Assembly: GCA_025769875.1 (NCBI GenBank)
Contig: JAGFNK010000005.1
Location: 303,555 to 367,554 of the forward strand
Source of the DNA: Russula earlei
Taxonomy: Eukaryota; Basidiomycota; Agaricomycetes; Russulales; Russulaceae
DNA: 64,000 nt
Direction: 5' to 3'
Shown here: positions 49,388 to 62,578 of the stretch, piece after piece
Layout: every line of letters begins with the position of its first letter
Numbering within the stretch: position 1 is the stretch's first letter
Translations under genes and position numbers: made by a program
The notes under the pieces: model-generated
Database searches by the model: none
What the model was told of the DNA's origin: nothing
The model's input: the letters and a program-made list of their open reading frames with translations, nothing else

Positions 49388-51906
49388 ATGTCAGCCGCCG
49401 ATCCCTGGGTTGATTTCGATGTAAGAGCTCCATTCTTTTTGTCATGCCCTACAAGCACCACCTTGACCTGTCTCATAGGGCCTCAAGCACAACATAAGAC
49501 ATAATACCGTCGACAGACTTAAGCAGATATTTCCGGATTCAACGATGAGTGCTGGACAATGCTCAGCAAGTCCTGGAAAGAAGCAGGAGCTTATAGATCG
49601 CATATTGAATTCTCTCAACGAGTGGCACACGTCAAGCAATGTTGACAAGTGGAATAGAGCCCGTGGCGTCTTATACCAAGTACGCAATTCAGGCATGTGA
49701 GTAGAGTATCCTTACCCTATCCGCTTCCCTATCACCATTCTCAACGATATTCTTTAGGTGGAGGGGCCATGCGCATTCCACACCAGGGACATTGTCCTCT
49801 CCGACCCTGAACTCTTACCCGGGAGCTTCGTCTGTCCCCCGACCGTATGTCGGTACCACCGCCAGCCCAAGCAATACCGCTGCACGTTATGACCCTTTTG
49901 GCCACCCTTCTCGAAATCCGACCTTACCAGTGGCAACGCCTTCTCCTCATCCTAATACTCCTACGACGTTACCTAAACCTTGTACGTTCACCTATCTACC
50001 TCTATTATATGCTGCTAAGTTCTGTGTTGTGTAGCCATCCGATTCAAACCGTCCCCGTTCTTCCAAATCGATCAAGCCGTATCAAATATCGTAGAGTGTC
50101 CTGGTATGCACGTCGACTCGGAACTGTTTTACTACCTAACAGCGGGCAGAATCTTCCAGTTCTGGCGATCGTCGTCAACAAGTGCTATTGTTTACCCTCA
50201 CCCCTGATCAAATTGCGAAGTTAAATTCACCAGAGTGCGTCCAAGTTACCCTGGCATAGTACTCGCGCCTAAGATTCGTGGTCCAGCCCGAAGTACCAGC
50301 TTCGTCTATATTGCACATCCTCTTCGTGTTTTGCTCTCGGGGCAGCCGGCCTTCGCTTCGGTGGAAGCCCATGCCCTATCGAGTTCCCCCCAACCTGTGA
50401 GATCAGAGTCAATCAGGTTCAGATTTCTGCAAGTACGAAGGGGATGAAGAAAAAGCCGGGAACTGCACCCCCAGCTCATTTGGGGAATTCTGTCAGGATG
50501 TCAATCGGGCATCAGAATCGCGTCGAGATGGTCTACGTAAATAGTCAGACGAACAACAATCAGCCGCCTCCTTCTCCGAAAGTGCGCTGTTCCCTTTGTT
50601 CCCTAGACCGCCGACCTCATGTTTCAACTCGACAGAAGTACTACATGATCGTCATGCTGGTCCAAATCACCACCGTTGATCAACTTATCGAGAGAGTAAA
50701 GAAGGGTAAATTTCGGAGTCGCGAGGACGTGCTTGCACAACGTACGTGCTCAGTATTTTTATCGCGAGTACATTGTATGCAAATCGCACCAGGGAAACAA
50801 GCAGCTAAAATTGAAGATGACGACATTGTTGCCGGTCCACAGAAAACGTCTTTGAAATGTCCCGTATGTATTCTTATCTCTTATATTGATGTGGCTCTGA
50901 ACACGCCGATCTTCAGCTGAGCTATGCTCGTATCAATACTCCATGTCGCTCCTCACAATGCGTTCACGTGCAGTGCTTCGATGCCCTGTCATGGTACTCG
51001 GTGAACGAGCAGACGACAACGTGGTCTTGTCCGATATGCGAGAAGTCGATCAACCACGACGATTTGATAGTTGATGGGTATGTCGATAAGATCCTGCATA
51101 CTTTTTTAGCCACCGATACGTGCTCAGGTATTTCAACTCCATTTTGGAAAGTACACCGGATACCGTCGAGGATGTTATCGTGGAAGCGGATGGCGAGTGG
51201 CACACGTCCGATGACAGGTATGCTTCCGATATCTGGAAGAGAACCCACCAGTCCGGGCTGCCACTTGCCAGTCCTACGCCACACTTGAAACGTCAAGCGA
51301 CATCAAACAGTCCCTCTGGTCACATACGCGACGCCTCGACCCAAGAGAGGAGCCAGAAGCGAGGAGATGTTGTTGTTTTGGATTCCGAGGAGGAAGACGA
51401 GGGTGAGGTCAAGCGAGAGTTGTCACCATCACGCCAAGAGCGATCTCCAATGGGCGGATTTCTAGCGACGCAAGTGATTGACCTCACCGCGGAATCCGAT
51501 GATGAAAGCGCGTCGAGCCGGAGTTTGGGGATGAAACGAAAAGCAGAGGCCGATGCGGTGTCGCCGTCGGAAGAAGTTTGGAAAAAAGTCCCGAATTGGA
51601 GAACCGCCGAATGCCCTGACTTTGGGACGGACAGTGAACGGTAATGTCAACCTTCTTTCTGCCTCAGGCGTGTTGGTCTCGGGTAGTAATCACGGTGCAA
51701 GACGGTATGCGATGAATAGCGCACCTTTACAGCATCGACTTCCTCATAGTACGCAGTTTACGCCTACATCTGTTACACACGTCGGATCGCCGTACACACC
51801 CGGATACTATGCCCAACCTTCACGAGTGGCGACACCATCTTCTGGGCCATTCGGACCTCAGGTTTCGCATAGACCGGGATACTACTCGCAGTTTGGGAAT
51901 GGGTAG
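49388..51906 (+). CDS. SIZ/PIAS-type SUMO E3 ligase
   Basis: Attaches SUMO to substrates through an SP-RING. It starts MSAADPWVDFD, with a SAP-like N-terminal helix (LKHNIRHNTVDRLKQIF, then KKQELIDRILNSLNEW). A Pro-rich linker precedes the PINIT domain (IRFKPSPFFQIDQAVSNI). The SP-RING reads CPLSYARINTPCRSSQCVHV and QCFDALSWYSVNEQTTTWSC, then PICEKSINHDDLIVDGYVDK, with the Cys/His spacing of the family. After an acidic tail containing VIDLTAESDDE (a likely SUMO-interacting motif) comes a Tyr/Pro-rich end (GSPYTPGYYAQPSR). The last junction would need an intron of about 30 nt, so a one-base slip near 51640 is possible. Confidence 0.87.
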
Positions 51907-52166
51907 TTACGTTACAGGCAAACATATGTGTATAGTTTAGTCGGTCGGTGCGATAACAACGACACGGTGACGCAGACGAAGTGAGCCTCACACGGAGTTT
52001 TGCCTTGTTGCTTTGCTTTCGTTCGGGCCAGATCGGAGTTAGGCAACTCCCGGAGACAGCCGTGCCTTTAGAGCCACTCCGAATCTTTTTTCAGCTTATC
52101 CTCAACCTCTCCTTCTCCCCATCACCAACACCTCCTCTCCCCTTCTCCCTCTTCTTTATTTTAAAA

Positions 52167-53481
52167 ATGGCCGACGCCAAGAAGGGCAAGTCCCCCAAGG
52201 ATTTTGCCGGTATGCCTCCCAGCTTTATCTTTTGTTGTTCCCAACATTTACCTGGCGTGTCACTAGTCGACTTCCTTATGGGAGGTGTCTCTGCCGTATG
52301 TTCTCTCTCCTTTTCACCTTTCCGTCCTCACATTCAACCCACCCGAATCATCTAGGCGGTTGCTAAGACATCCGCTGCACCCATAGAGCGTATCAAGCTT
52401 TTGGTTCAGAACCAGGATGAGATGGTACATTTACGTCCCAACTTGCTTCCTAGTCCTCGCGTTTACAGTCTTGTAGATCAAACAGGGTCGTCTCTCACAA
52501 CCGTACAAGGGTATTGTTGACTGCTTCGCCCGGACCTACAAAGACGAGGGCCTCCTCTCCCTTTGGCGTGGCAACACTGCCAACGTCATCCGTTACTTCC
52601 CTACGCAGGCGTTGAACTTTGCATTCAGTGGGTTATGACAACATCGTCGAATATGAGCTTCTGACGTGGCAACTTAGAGGACTACTTCAAGTCGCTCTTT
52701 GGCTTCAAAAAGAGCGAAGGCTATTGGAGGTGGTTCGGTGGCAATCTCGCTTCTGGTGGTGCCGCCGGTGCATCCTCGCTACTTTTCGTCTACTCCCTTG
52801 ACTATGCTCGTACGCGTCTTGCGAATGACGCCAAGTCCGCCAAGGGCGGAGGGGCTCGCCAGTTCAATGGTTTGCTTGACGTGTACAGGAAAACCTTCGC
52901 TTCAGATGGCTTGGCCGGTCTCTACCGCGGCTTCGTACCTTCAGTCGTTGGCATCATTGTGTACCGTGGTCTTTACTTCGGTCTCTACGACTCTCTCAGT
53001 TCGTCTCGTTTGCCGCTCTACTTCTGTTTCCTAAGCTGACCTCGGCCGCAGAACCCGTCGTACTTGTCGGTGCACTCGATGGCTCATTCCTCGCATCCTT
53101 CTTGCTTGGCTGGGGTGTGACTACCGGTGCCGGTCTTGCTTCATACCCACTGGACACCATTCGTCGTCGTATGATGATGACTTCAGGGTCCGCCGTACAT
53201 TACAAGTCGATGTTCGATGCCGGTGCACAGGTATATTCCCTTTCTCTGTTTTGTTGTTGTGCAAGGCTTATTTTGACCTCTTAGATCGTTGCCAAGGAGG
53301 GCACGAAGTCGCTGTTCAAGGGTGCCGGTGCTAACATTCTTCGTGGCGTTGCTGGTGCTGGTGTGTTATCGCTCTATGATAAACTCCAACAAGTCTTGTT
53401 CGGCAAGGTCTATTCCGGTGGTATGTGGACTGATCATGCAGTCAGCTCCTTAATCTGACCTCCCATTCAGGTTCCGGTTGA
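52167..53481 (+). CDS. AAC: Mitochondrial ADP/ATP carrier
   Basis: Exchanges cytosolic ADP for matrix ATP across the inner mitochondrial membrane. Six-helix mitochondrial carrier with three repeats. It starts [14 protein letters not shown], then [67 protein letters not shown] and [20 protein letters not shown]. The nucleotide-carrier signature RRRMMM is present. Later parts are [20 protein letters not shown] and [16 protein letters not shown]. Several short introns, all in frame. Confidence 0.95.
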
Positions 53482-53789
53482 GTGGCTAGCCTCTTTAAAA
53501 GCGGGATCTTTTCCGAGGACCGTCACTATTTTCTTTACATATTGCACGACTTTCATTATAGAGTTGCGATTATATTTTCACTTTAGTGGCGTACTTAGTT
53601 TTTGGGTGTGGTGTGGACAATGTCCCCTCGTCATGCACCGTGACGCAATACGCTTGATTTGACCCTTGGCTAAGAAGAGATTAGAACTTGTATTGGATCC
53701 AGGTATGAAAGGGAAAACGCCGCTGAAGTTGCTGGTGAGAATGCCAGCTGACACGTTGTATCAACTCCACGGCAGAGTTGGGCGTCAAT

Positions 53790-56501
53790 ATGTTGTGGTC
53801 TGCTCCTCGAAGACCTTGGACTATACGTCTTTGCTGCCTCTCCCGCTTCCTCACCCTCCAACTTCAGCCACCACAAGCCTCCCCATTAATATTGCGTCCC
53901 TATCAAGAAATATGCCTCAAGGCGTGTCTGGACGCGCACAGCTCAGGGGCCTCACGCATAGGCGTGTCTCTCCCAACCGGAGCAGGCAAGACAGCGGTTT
54001 TTATTTCACTTCTCTCTAGTTTGGAGCCAAAAGATAGTCGGCCGGGTGCAACAAGGTCACTGGTCATTGTCAACAGCATAGAGCTTGCAAAGCAAGCTAC
54101 GGCCCAGGCAAGACGCCTGCGGCCAGATTGGATCGTAGAAATAGAACAGGGGCACCACAAGGCAACGGGTCATGCTGATTTGTGAGTCAGTTAGGCCCTT
54201 TCTCTTGTGATCCCGGGCATCGGAATGTTTAGGAAGGACCGTCGCAACGTACCAAACCCTGCTCGAATCTGACCGTCTGCACAAATTCTCGCCGCAGAGC
54301 TTCAAAGCCGTTGTAGTTGACGAAGCCCACCACGCTGCGGCCCCGTCGTATGTCAACATGCATACCTCGTCTTCGTGTCGCGATGCCTACTTGTCCTTTC
54401 AGATACCGCCGCATACTGTCCTTCTTCCATCCGGAAGTTCAGTGTCCCGAGAACCGTACCCACCCCCGTACCGCTCAGGATGCCGTCCCAATATTTGGGT
54501 TTTCCGCGACGTTCAGCAGGCACGACGGGCTCGCGCTTGGATCCGTATTCGAAAGGATTGTGTACCACCGCGATTTCCTGGACATGATCAAAGAGCAGTG
54601 GTAGGCTAGCCCGAGCTACCGTCACGATGCCAAAGGGGAGGTTGATATATTCCGTGTCCCGCATAGGCTTTGTAACCTCCGCTTCACGACAGTGAAAGCC
54701 AACATCGACTTGAATAACGTCACTATCAGCACCCGCACCGGAGACTTCAATCCAAGCAGCCTTGCGCATGTCATCAACACGGAAACGATCAATAAGCTCG
54801 TGGTTAAGACATGGCTCGACAGAGCAGGTGAGTCGTTGCCGTCATCCCTGCTCCGTTCGCCAAATGATAATGGGAATCTGCGTGTGTAGCCAAGGACCGC
54901 AAATCAACCATCGTCTTCGCCGTCAATGTCTCTCACGTCCGCGACCTGACAAAAACGTTCCAATTGGCGGGCATCGACGCTCGGTTCATATATGCGGGGA
55001 CACCCACGACAGAGCGCAATGCATTGATTGATAGCTTCAAGGCGGGAGTGTTTCCTGTACTTGTTAATTGTGGTAATTACGTTGGCTTCAGTCCACCGTC
55101 AATGGGACACCTTCTCACGTTTCTTTCTCTTCGCACTCTCACAGCCCTATTAACGGAGGGTGCCGACATTCCCAACGTTGACTGCATAGTCATTGCGCGT
55201 CCCACGAAGTCCCGGAATGTTTTCCTTCAGATGGTCAATCGCCAATGTATTGGGCATTTTCATTATTTTCTAAAGGGACCTACAGATCGGCCGCGGAATG
55301 AGGTTGTCTCCTGACACAGGGAAGCAAGACTGCCACGTTATCGACTTTGTTGATCTCACGAATAGTGTTGTCGGCATCGTCAGTGCCCCGACCCTCTTGG
55401 GATTGAACCCAGACGCAGTGGTCGATGGTGTGCCTCGTTCCTTTAATCTGGCCGTAAAGTATGCTGATGCTTGGCTTAGATGTAACCATTCAGGACCTGG
55501 AGACGCGTGCAGACACTGCCAATAGAGAATCGAGTACCGCAACTCTCACAACTCCTTATCCGACTGGGTATAGTGATCTAAGCGTGCCGGACCCAAAGTC
55601 CGTCACCTACATTGACTACGACAATCCTTTTGTTCTGTTGAACCAGATCATGAGAGCGTCGCCTCCCATGGTGAAGCTTAGCAAGAACGGCTGGGTTGAT
55701 TGTGGGGAGGGCATCCATGTCCTTGAATGCCTCGGCAAAGGTCACATTCGCATCGAACCGGTACTTGACGGTGAGGACAGTCCAAACCAAAGGAAGATGA
55801 ATCTCAATTCCAAACCCCTCTTCCTTCCTTCCTTCCTTCTTTCCTAGACGCCGGAGACCATTTTCACGCCCACTACACCCCGTCCATTCACCCTCAAACC
55901 GCTTCTGCCCTGAACATATCTAGGTTTCAGACAAACAGGAAGATTCTCGACGCAAACAACCTTGGTGACGCGATACGGGGTTGTGATAAATACGCCGCTG
56001 AAAAAGTGCTGAGAGGACCTATATCACGGGCGTAAGCGGTCACCCCCTTGTTTAGCATCCGCATCATCGTTAAAGCTTCGACTCAAGCTTGTTGCGCACC
56101 GCAAAGTGGCGGCAAGCACCAGCATCTCCTGCCCAGACATCACTTGTGGCGAAGAGGTGGGGATATGTTAACAAGGTAGTGCAAAACATCCGGGGCACCT
56201 CAGACAATGGCGATTCGCTATTACCGGAAAGATTGAGAAACCTAACTAAAGGCGAGGCTGCATACATCATCACACGGCTGAGACACGGAGGACAAGTTCG
56301 TAGACCCCACGTCACCGCTGGGACTGCATTGATATAAATCTTTAACAGCGTCGGTACATCAAGAAAACCGCGACTCATCAGAAGCTTCTGGCGGCCGAGG
56401 CGAAGGAAATGCAGCGTCGAGCCAGAGAGCATGTCCGCGTTGGGCCATTGGTATCTGACTTACAGAACACAGATGTTTCGTCACGGGGGAAGTCTCCATG
56501 A
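53790..56501 (+). CDS. Mitochondrial SF2 helicase, IRC3-like
   Basis: Likely a double-strand DNA helicase that maintains mitochondrial DNA. Starts [20 protein letters not shown], a presequence-like stretch. Then [15 protein letters not shown], Walker A ([18 protein letters not shown]), [14 protein letters not shown] (DEAH), and [20 protein letters not shown] (motif III). The second RecA domain has [40 protein letters not shown] and [13 protein letters not shown]. An IRC3-like C-terminal part follows ([20 protein letters not shown]) and ends [17 protein letters not shown]. The IRC3 name is inferred from domain order and tail. Confidence 0.85.
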
Positions 56502-56551
56502 TTTAGGATAGTGCCTCAAAGTAGACGTAGTATTGTCAATGGCATCATGTA

Positions 56552-59513
56552 TCATGTGGAAAGTGAAAGAGACACCGCAAACGGGCTCCGTAGCGTTTCG
56601 ATCGCAGCAGATTGACCCAGCTTGATGACATCGTCCAGCGACTCCGGGTTGCCAAAGGCGGACAAGTCCTGGGCGAGAGCGGCGAGGATGGCCCCCACTA
56701 GGCTGTCCCCTGCCCCTGTGACGCTGATGACAGATCGGGGGTCTATCCCGTGGGCCGGATAGTGCTTGATGACGACGGTTTCGCCTTTGCCATGCGCGAC
56801 AATCTGCCGACGGCGGACGTCGCTTCGCTCTCCCGCCCACGCCGTCGGGGTATCGGCGGGGAATCGCATCGCCAACAACACGCCGAGGGCTCCGCACTTG
56901 ATTACGAGATGCTGGAAGAACGGGAGCAGGTTGACGGCCATTTGCGCCACGCCTCGCTCCACCAAGAACGACAGGGTCTTGTTGCCGTTGCCGCTGGCCG
57001 CCCCGAGAGCGTCTTGACGCGCCAACTGGTCCAATGACGCGCGGAACTCCGTTCCGATCGAGAAATCGTCGATGATTCTCCACCAATATTCGTGACTCGT
57101 TAGTTGCCAAGGGTCCATGCTGGCGGACCTGTACAGTTCTGCGAGCTCAAGGAGGTTCGGAGAGGCGAATTTGACCGGAGAGCCGCGAAAATTTGACCCT
57201 AATGCAGAGGAAATGGCGGGCAAGATGGATACGGACTTGGCCAAGGAAGTAGGCTCGCTGCCGTACATTAAGGAGGGCAGGTCGGACTAAGAAACCATTG
57301 CACACTTACAAAAATGCTATTAAAAGTCAATACTCGCGACCGTGAGCGCCGCCGGCATGGAGAGACTTACTCGTGATATTTGCCGTATTGCAGTGCTGGG
57401 TCACCGCTTTGAGTACATCAGACGACACGTTAGCATCCAGCGCAACGAGGACAGGCTCGTGTTTGATGATCTGGGAGACGACCTGCACTTGGTTATCGAC
57501 TTCCCGTTTCTCTGAACGTGTGTAAGCGGCCTTACCGATTCTGGTTCGATCGATTGGACAATGTCCATGTCTGCGACACCTCCAATGAGGTCCCCCAAAC
57601 CGTCAAGAACCATATTGCACACAGCCGATCGCTGACGACTTGTCATGATACCATCCGTTCGCATCCCGATCCTTCGCATTTCTTTCACAAGAAGACGACC
57701 GAACGTGTCATCGCCAACAGAGGAGACGAGAACCGTTGCAGACGGTGTTGAGTTTGGAACTTGGACATGGAAATTCGGTACGCAGCTTCGGCAACATTTC
57801 GGCCGACACCCCCGAGGTGAAGACCAACTGTTCCGGGGATGGTGATATGTCGACCACGGGAACCATCAGTATCCGATGTAACCCTTGCTTGTGATATAAC
57901 ATCAATAGCAATGGAGCCTACGACAAGAAGCTTGGCTGTCGAATCGTTATGCTGAACCACAGTAGGAGAGTTTTCCTAAACGGATAATAACTTCGGTCGG
58001 CATTGCTCGAAGAAGCGTGACAACGATATCTTGGTCTCACAGCCACCACATGCGTACGCTTTGGCCCACTTCCCTGCCGCTCGATCAACTCGGCATAGGC
58101 AACTGCTATTTGAGCCCCTTTACGTGCTGTATTCTCGATCAGTGCAATATCTATCCATGGGAAGCCATTCACTAATTTGAAGCAACGATGCACTGCGACA
58201 CTCACTGCTTGCAAGAGATTTCCCTGAGGTTAACACTCTCACCCGTTCAAGCAGCCAAGGTGTGACTTCTTTTCCTCGCTTATCCATGCCACTTTCTTGA
58301 GATTCTTGTACGGCTTGTTCAACCGCTTCCTGCAATTCCATTCCGACACCTGTATAAGACTCTGGGATCGGTGTACCAAATAGTACGCCGTTAGTCATGC
58401 CTAGTCCCCTTTGGGTAACTAAAGAGGACGAAATCATAGACCCCGGTAAGAAGCTTGTAGATCACGCACAAAGAATATTGGCAGCGGAAAATGGATCATT
58501 CACTCGCCATGGGCTCTGAAGTCGAATGAAATTAATTGAATTGTGGGGCTATTGGAAGACCGACCTTGAACCCACTGCTCGGTGAGTAGAAAGCAGGAAA
58601 ATCTTCGGTCTCCCCGTAGGTTACAACCGGAACGCCGAGAGTTTCCTATTTGCATTGAATAATTAAGAGATGATAGTCCAGAGGCGCAAACATACAAGGT
58701 ACTCCAAAGTTCTACAAGTGTTCAAGGTCAGTAACAAAACATTGAATGCCTGGGAATGTTTACCTTCCGATGTCCAGTATGGATTTCACTCCAGCAGACA
58801 CTAAACCCACAGGACATCTCGCGAGTTCTTGGAGGTCGGCGGATATATCCATTGCTTTTGCTTATGAGTGATTCAGACGTGATCAACGGGGGAAAACAAC
58901 TCACAGTCCTGACCACCGCGATGCACCCCACCCAACCTAGACCCGCACTCAGAAAAAGATAACTGATTATGGAAGAAGAGGAGAATATCTGACCCTCCTG
59001 TAGCGAATACCTAAGTGGCGCTCAAACCCCTATATCAAACACGACATGAGATCGGCCGAATACCTTGATGCCAGCAAGTGCTGCGAAAATGAGGGTAGCG
59101 CTGCAGGTGGTGCCACCAGTCTTCTTAAGCGCAATGGCGGCCGATATATCTCTCCTCGAGAGCTTCACCGACCCAGGATTTGCGCGTGAGTCAGCCAAAT
59201 AGGCCAATTGGGCGAGCTCGAGGCCAATCTTGACCCTTCCCTCAATGACCCCAATAGTCGCCGGAATAGCACCCGCTGAGCGCACACGCCGTTCGACAGA
59301 CTTTGCCGTGTCTAGGTTGACTGGATATGGCATGCCATGAGTAACGATCGTGGTCTCCAAAGCAACCAAAGGCCGGTTTTCCACGAGAGCTTGTTCGACC
59401 TCAGGATGGACGTCAATGGGCGCCCCCTTCTCGCGTGCCGAGATCAAGGAAGAAGGAAGGGCTCTCGTGGCTCTCACAGAAGATGACAAGTTCCGTGTAA
59501 CTGAGCGTAGCAT
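56552..59513 (-). CDS. Bifunctional pseudouridine-5'-phosphate glycosidase / pseudouridine kinase
   Basis: Degrades pseudouridine in two steps: phosphorylation by a PfkB-type kinase, then cleavage to uracil and ribose 5-phosphate. N-terminus MLRSVTRNLSSSVRATRALP suggests mitochondrial import. Glycosidase part: ALVENRPLVALETTIVTHGM, GAIPATIGVIEGRVKIGL, KLSRRDISAAIALKKTGGTT, later LGMTNGVLFGTPIPES. Kinase part: LLVVGSIAIDVISQARVTSD, GRNVAEAAYRISM, GDLIGGVADMDIVQSIEPES, and the PfkB catalytic motif VISVTGAGDSLVGAILAALA. Both parts sit in one multi-exon gene, as in other fungi. Shares about 184 bp upstream with TTI2. Confidence 0.88.
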
Positions 59514-59697
59514 AACCCCGAACTGTGCAGGCTGAAGCTAGCGTAGCGTAGAGCTCGCCACAGGTTGGCGGAAGTTGCCGGCCAAATGTGGTGGCCGCGC
59601 CGACGATGTACGACTTAGCCTTACTGTCAGCGCAGCTTGTTATAGCGCGCTCCAAGCTTGCCTTACGCTGGGCAGGCTCCCATTTCCGGCTAGCACT

Positions 59698-61309
59698 ATG
59701 GCAATTATATCTGAATCTGTGGATGAAGCACCTCAAGACGTTGACACCCTTTTGAAAACTCTCCGTATCCCATCTGAATTTGCAAGCCGTGAGATTTCGG
59801 AAGACAAGGACGCTATCGCCCATCTTGGCGAATGGAAGATCAACGCTTTCGACGCGTTGGAGGGTCTTCGTTGCCTGCTTGAGAATGATGGTGATGTGAT
59901 TCGACAATCAGATCTCATATTTACGTGCGCGGCATTCCAGGGAGATGACGATTGGATTTCTGAGGACTTGCGCTCCTTATCATCTGGCAAGTTCTCGACG
60001 TACGCTGGTACCGTGAGGTGACTCAAACTCTCCCCCAGAAATCATAGCGTCAAAGGGAGAGCCTTCCTTACTTGTTCTGGAGGAAGTTTTGGCGAAACAT
60101 ATCAAACCAATATTCCAAGCAAACCCCCATCCTTCCCTGAACTGCGAAACCGGGCGCAAACTGCCTCGCACAGCTGGAGGGCATGCAGCTGCCCAGGACG
60201 CTTATGAAGTCCAAGTATGGAAGGAGAATCCTGGGATCGGAAACGCCCTTCTTTGGTGTCTGAAGTCGAATCGATGTGAGCGCGTCCATCCTTGCTCTGG
60301 CCCATGCCGAGATTCATCACGCGTAGACCGAATTTTATGAGCGCCTGTGGTACCTCGTCGTGCCCCCGGTGATGACATTACTGGACGATTTCGAAGCAAA
60401 GTACAAACTTTTCGGCATCCAAATTGTGAATACCATGCTCGAACATGTGCCGATTCCTCTTCTAACTCGCACAGGGATATCTGAGCTCATTCTTGATGTA
60501 TGATTTCGTGTTTTACCATGGACCCCGCACCGTCTGACTGTTTACAGTCCTTAAGCCGTGCTCTCACCTTCCTTCACTCACCGTACACACCCGCTATACT
60601 GCGCACCGCAATCCCGGCCGCCGTTGATTTGATAAAGCGTACAACTGAGTCTGGCTCTGAACAGCGATTCACCAAGCTTTGCGCACTCTTGGGTGGCAAT
60701 GTGATCGGAAGCGTATGGATGTACGGTTCAGAGGATGCAGACGCTGTTGAAGCGAGTGTCGACGTATTGCCTGTTGTCGTGCGTGCTCTTGGGATTGGCG
60801 CGACGCGGTACTTGAAGGTAAGTCTTGACACCTTCGATGACCACTCGGAGGTTAAACAAATGTCAGGCATTGGTTCCGCAGCTTACGCACCCTCTTCACC
60901 CGATTCCTTACAAGAAGCCGCGAATAACACTACAGATATCCTCCCTCCGTGCATTGGAGACAGTGATACAAGAATGTGACCACCGCATAGAGAATTGGAA
61001 GGGTACGATCGTCGAGGCTGTGGCAAAATGCTGGGTCATGATTTGGGATACTAAGATGGATGAAGGCGCGTTCCAGTCTTGACTTTCACGGACGACTCTG
61101 ACGAATCTCGATAGAGTCGGAAGACCTAAGACATGCACTGAAGGTCGTGTGCGTCAGGCTGTGGGAGGTCACTCCATCTGTGCGCAATGTAAGTTCTCCC
61201 GTCCTACGTGACGCTGTCATTGAACATCGTGCAGGAATATATAAGACTGCTGAAGCTTGACGCAATAATATTCGAAAATCTTGTTGATCATCTCGTTAAC
61301 CCTCGCTAG
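59698..61309 (+). CDS. TTI2: TTI2 homologue (TTT complex)
   Basis: TTI2 works with TEL2 and TTI1 as a co-chaperone for PI3K-like kinases such as ATM, ATR and TOR. Starts MAIISESVDEAPQDVDTLLK. Helical repeat-like stretches: CLLENDGDVIRQSDLIF, LEEVLAKHIKPIFQANPHPS, and LYHRRAQRLYQ-like segments I could not confirm, then TLLDDFEAKYKLFGIQIVNT and HVPIPLLTRTGISELIL. The C-terminus carries LRALETVIQECDHRIENWKG and TIVEAVAKCWVMIWD, the best match to the family, then LKLDAIIFENLVDHLVNPR to the stop. Many short introns; limits of some exons are approximate. Confidence 0.75.
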
Positions 61310-61411
61310 CGAAAACGGACGGACGGGTCATAATTGATGCCCCACCGAAAGCTGGATAGATGTGTGTCTGGGAACGTGCGAGGGGGGCTGACCAGACCCG
61401 AGAGAGAGGAG

Positions 61412-61673
61412 TTATAGACAGGCAAGACTTGCCATACGTCCAGCATCATAGACATGGGTCTCTTTCCTGAGTACTCCAAGTTGCATATTCAGGCGCCGTG
61501 GAGATGAAAACACGATGTATTGCCATATTTGATACACATGGACCAGTGTATGCCATCCGTTTGTCCCCTATGCTCCAGTGATTCACATAGAAATTTAATA
61601 TTTGCAGGAGGGCATCATCAGGAAGTGCATTGATTGTCACACGGTCTAAAATCGACTGGTCATTGGTCATCAT
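61412..61673 (-). pseudogene. Truncated F-box gene relic
   Basis: Starts MMTNDQSILDRVTINALPDD, clearly related to the F-box region of the 62579-63961 gene (VTINTLPDEILVGIFCFYVN). After about 35 residues the frame slips, but homologous sequence continues in another frame (LVHVYQIWQYIVFSSPRRL against LVHVCQRWRHVVFASPRRL) to a stop at 61412. No leucine-rich body follows. Confidence 0.7.
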
Positions 61674-62578
61674 GGACACTGAGTAAAAAAGACACCCTGG
61701 CGATGTTCACAAGGACACACTTGCAACGAAATTTGTGATGGACCACCAATCGTGGTCGAGGAGGGGGCGGCGCAAGGCAATAATGACTGGACGAAGCCAG
61801 TGAGGAGGTGAGGAGATAGTGGAGAGGCCAAAGACGACTATGTGATGCTTACTAGGTGGGTTGCTCTGACTGTTAGCTGCGCTCTAAGCTGCGCCACAGT
61901 TGTACAACACGTCAAAGGCCAAGTCGAAACCTACAGTGAACGGGTCGACAGCCAAAGTCTCATACAACAAGCGCAGGCTAACGGCGCAGCGGTTAGCAAG
62001 TCAGCAGAAAGCACTACATCGAGGCCATGCACTCGCACTCATGGTCGAATGACACCACGTCGTTACCAACAGAAGCGAGTTTATTAGGAAGGTCCTCACT
62101 CTGATTCTCTCTCTCCATCTGCGAACCTTGATTTGTGCTTCATGTTCTTGTATCTTGCTCGCATAGGTCCGTCAATAGATGGATCCCCTGTTCGTGGATG
62201 ACGGTGGACGGAATGTCGTGGGTGGGCTCAGCGACGGAAGCGGAGCCGATTCTTTTCCATTGGCCGATGTAGTTGTTGCATGGCCTTCTCGTTCATTGTT
62301 CATCTGGTGTCGCACCGAGATATCAATGTGGGCGTATTGCCGTTATGTATCACACCTGCCCTGACATGTATTCATATTCAATTCGATGCAGGGTTCTCGT
62401 GTAAGTGCCTCAAGAACCGCGTGACGTTGTTTAAAACAAGGGATGTGCGCGTGAGTACGCGCTTAGCCAAGGTAATGGTACGGTAACCAAGTTGCTTGGG
62501 GTGAAATAATGACAGCACAGGAGATAAACGATATCATGAGCTGAAAGTTGGGGTGTATAAAGAACTCATCGATCCTAT
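61674..62578. other. No confident gene
   Basis: Between the F-box relic and the F-box/LRR gene. One plus-strand open frame of 81 codons (61842-62087) has a hydrophobic start but no recognisable family. Nothing else stands out. Confidence 0.5.

Noticed and set aside
61842..62087. 81-codon plus frame with hydrophobic start
   Set aside because: Could be read as a small secreted protein, but there is no supporting repeat, Cys pattern or splice context.
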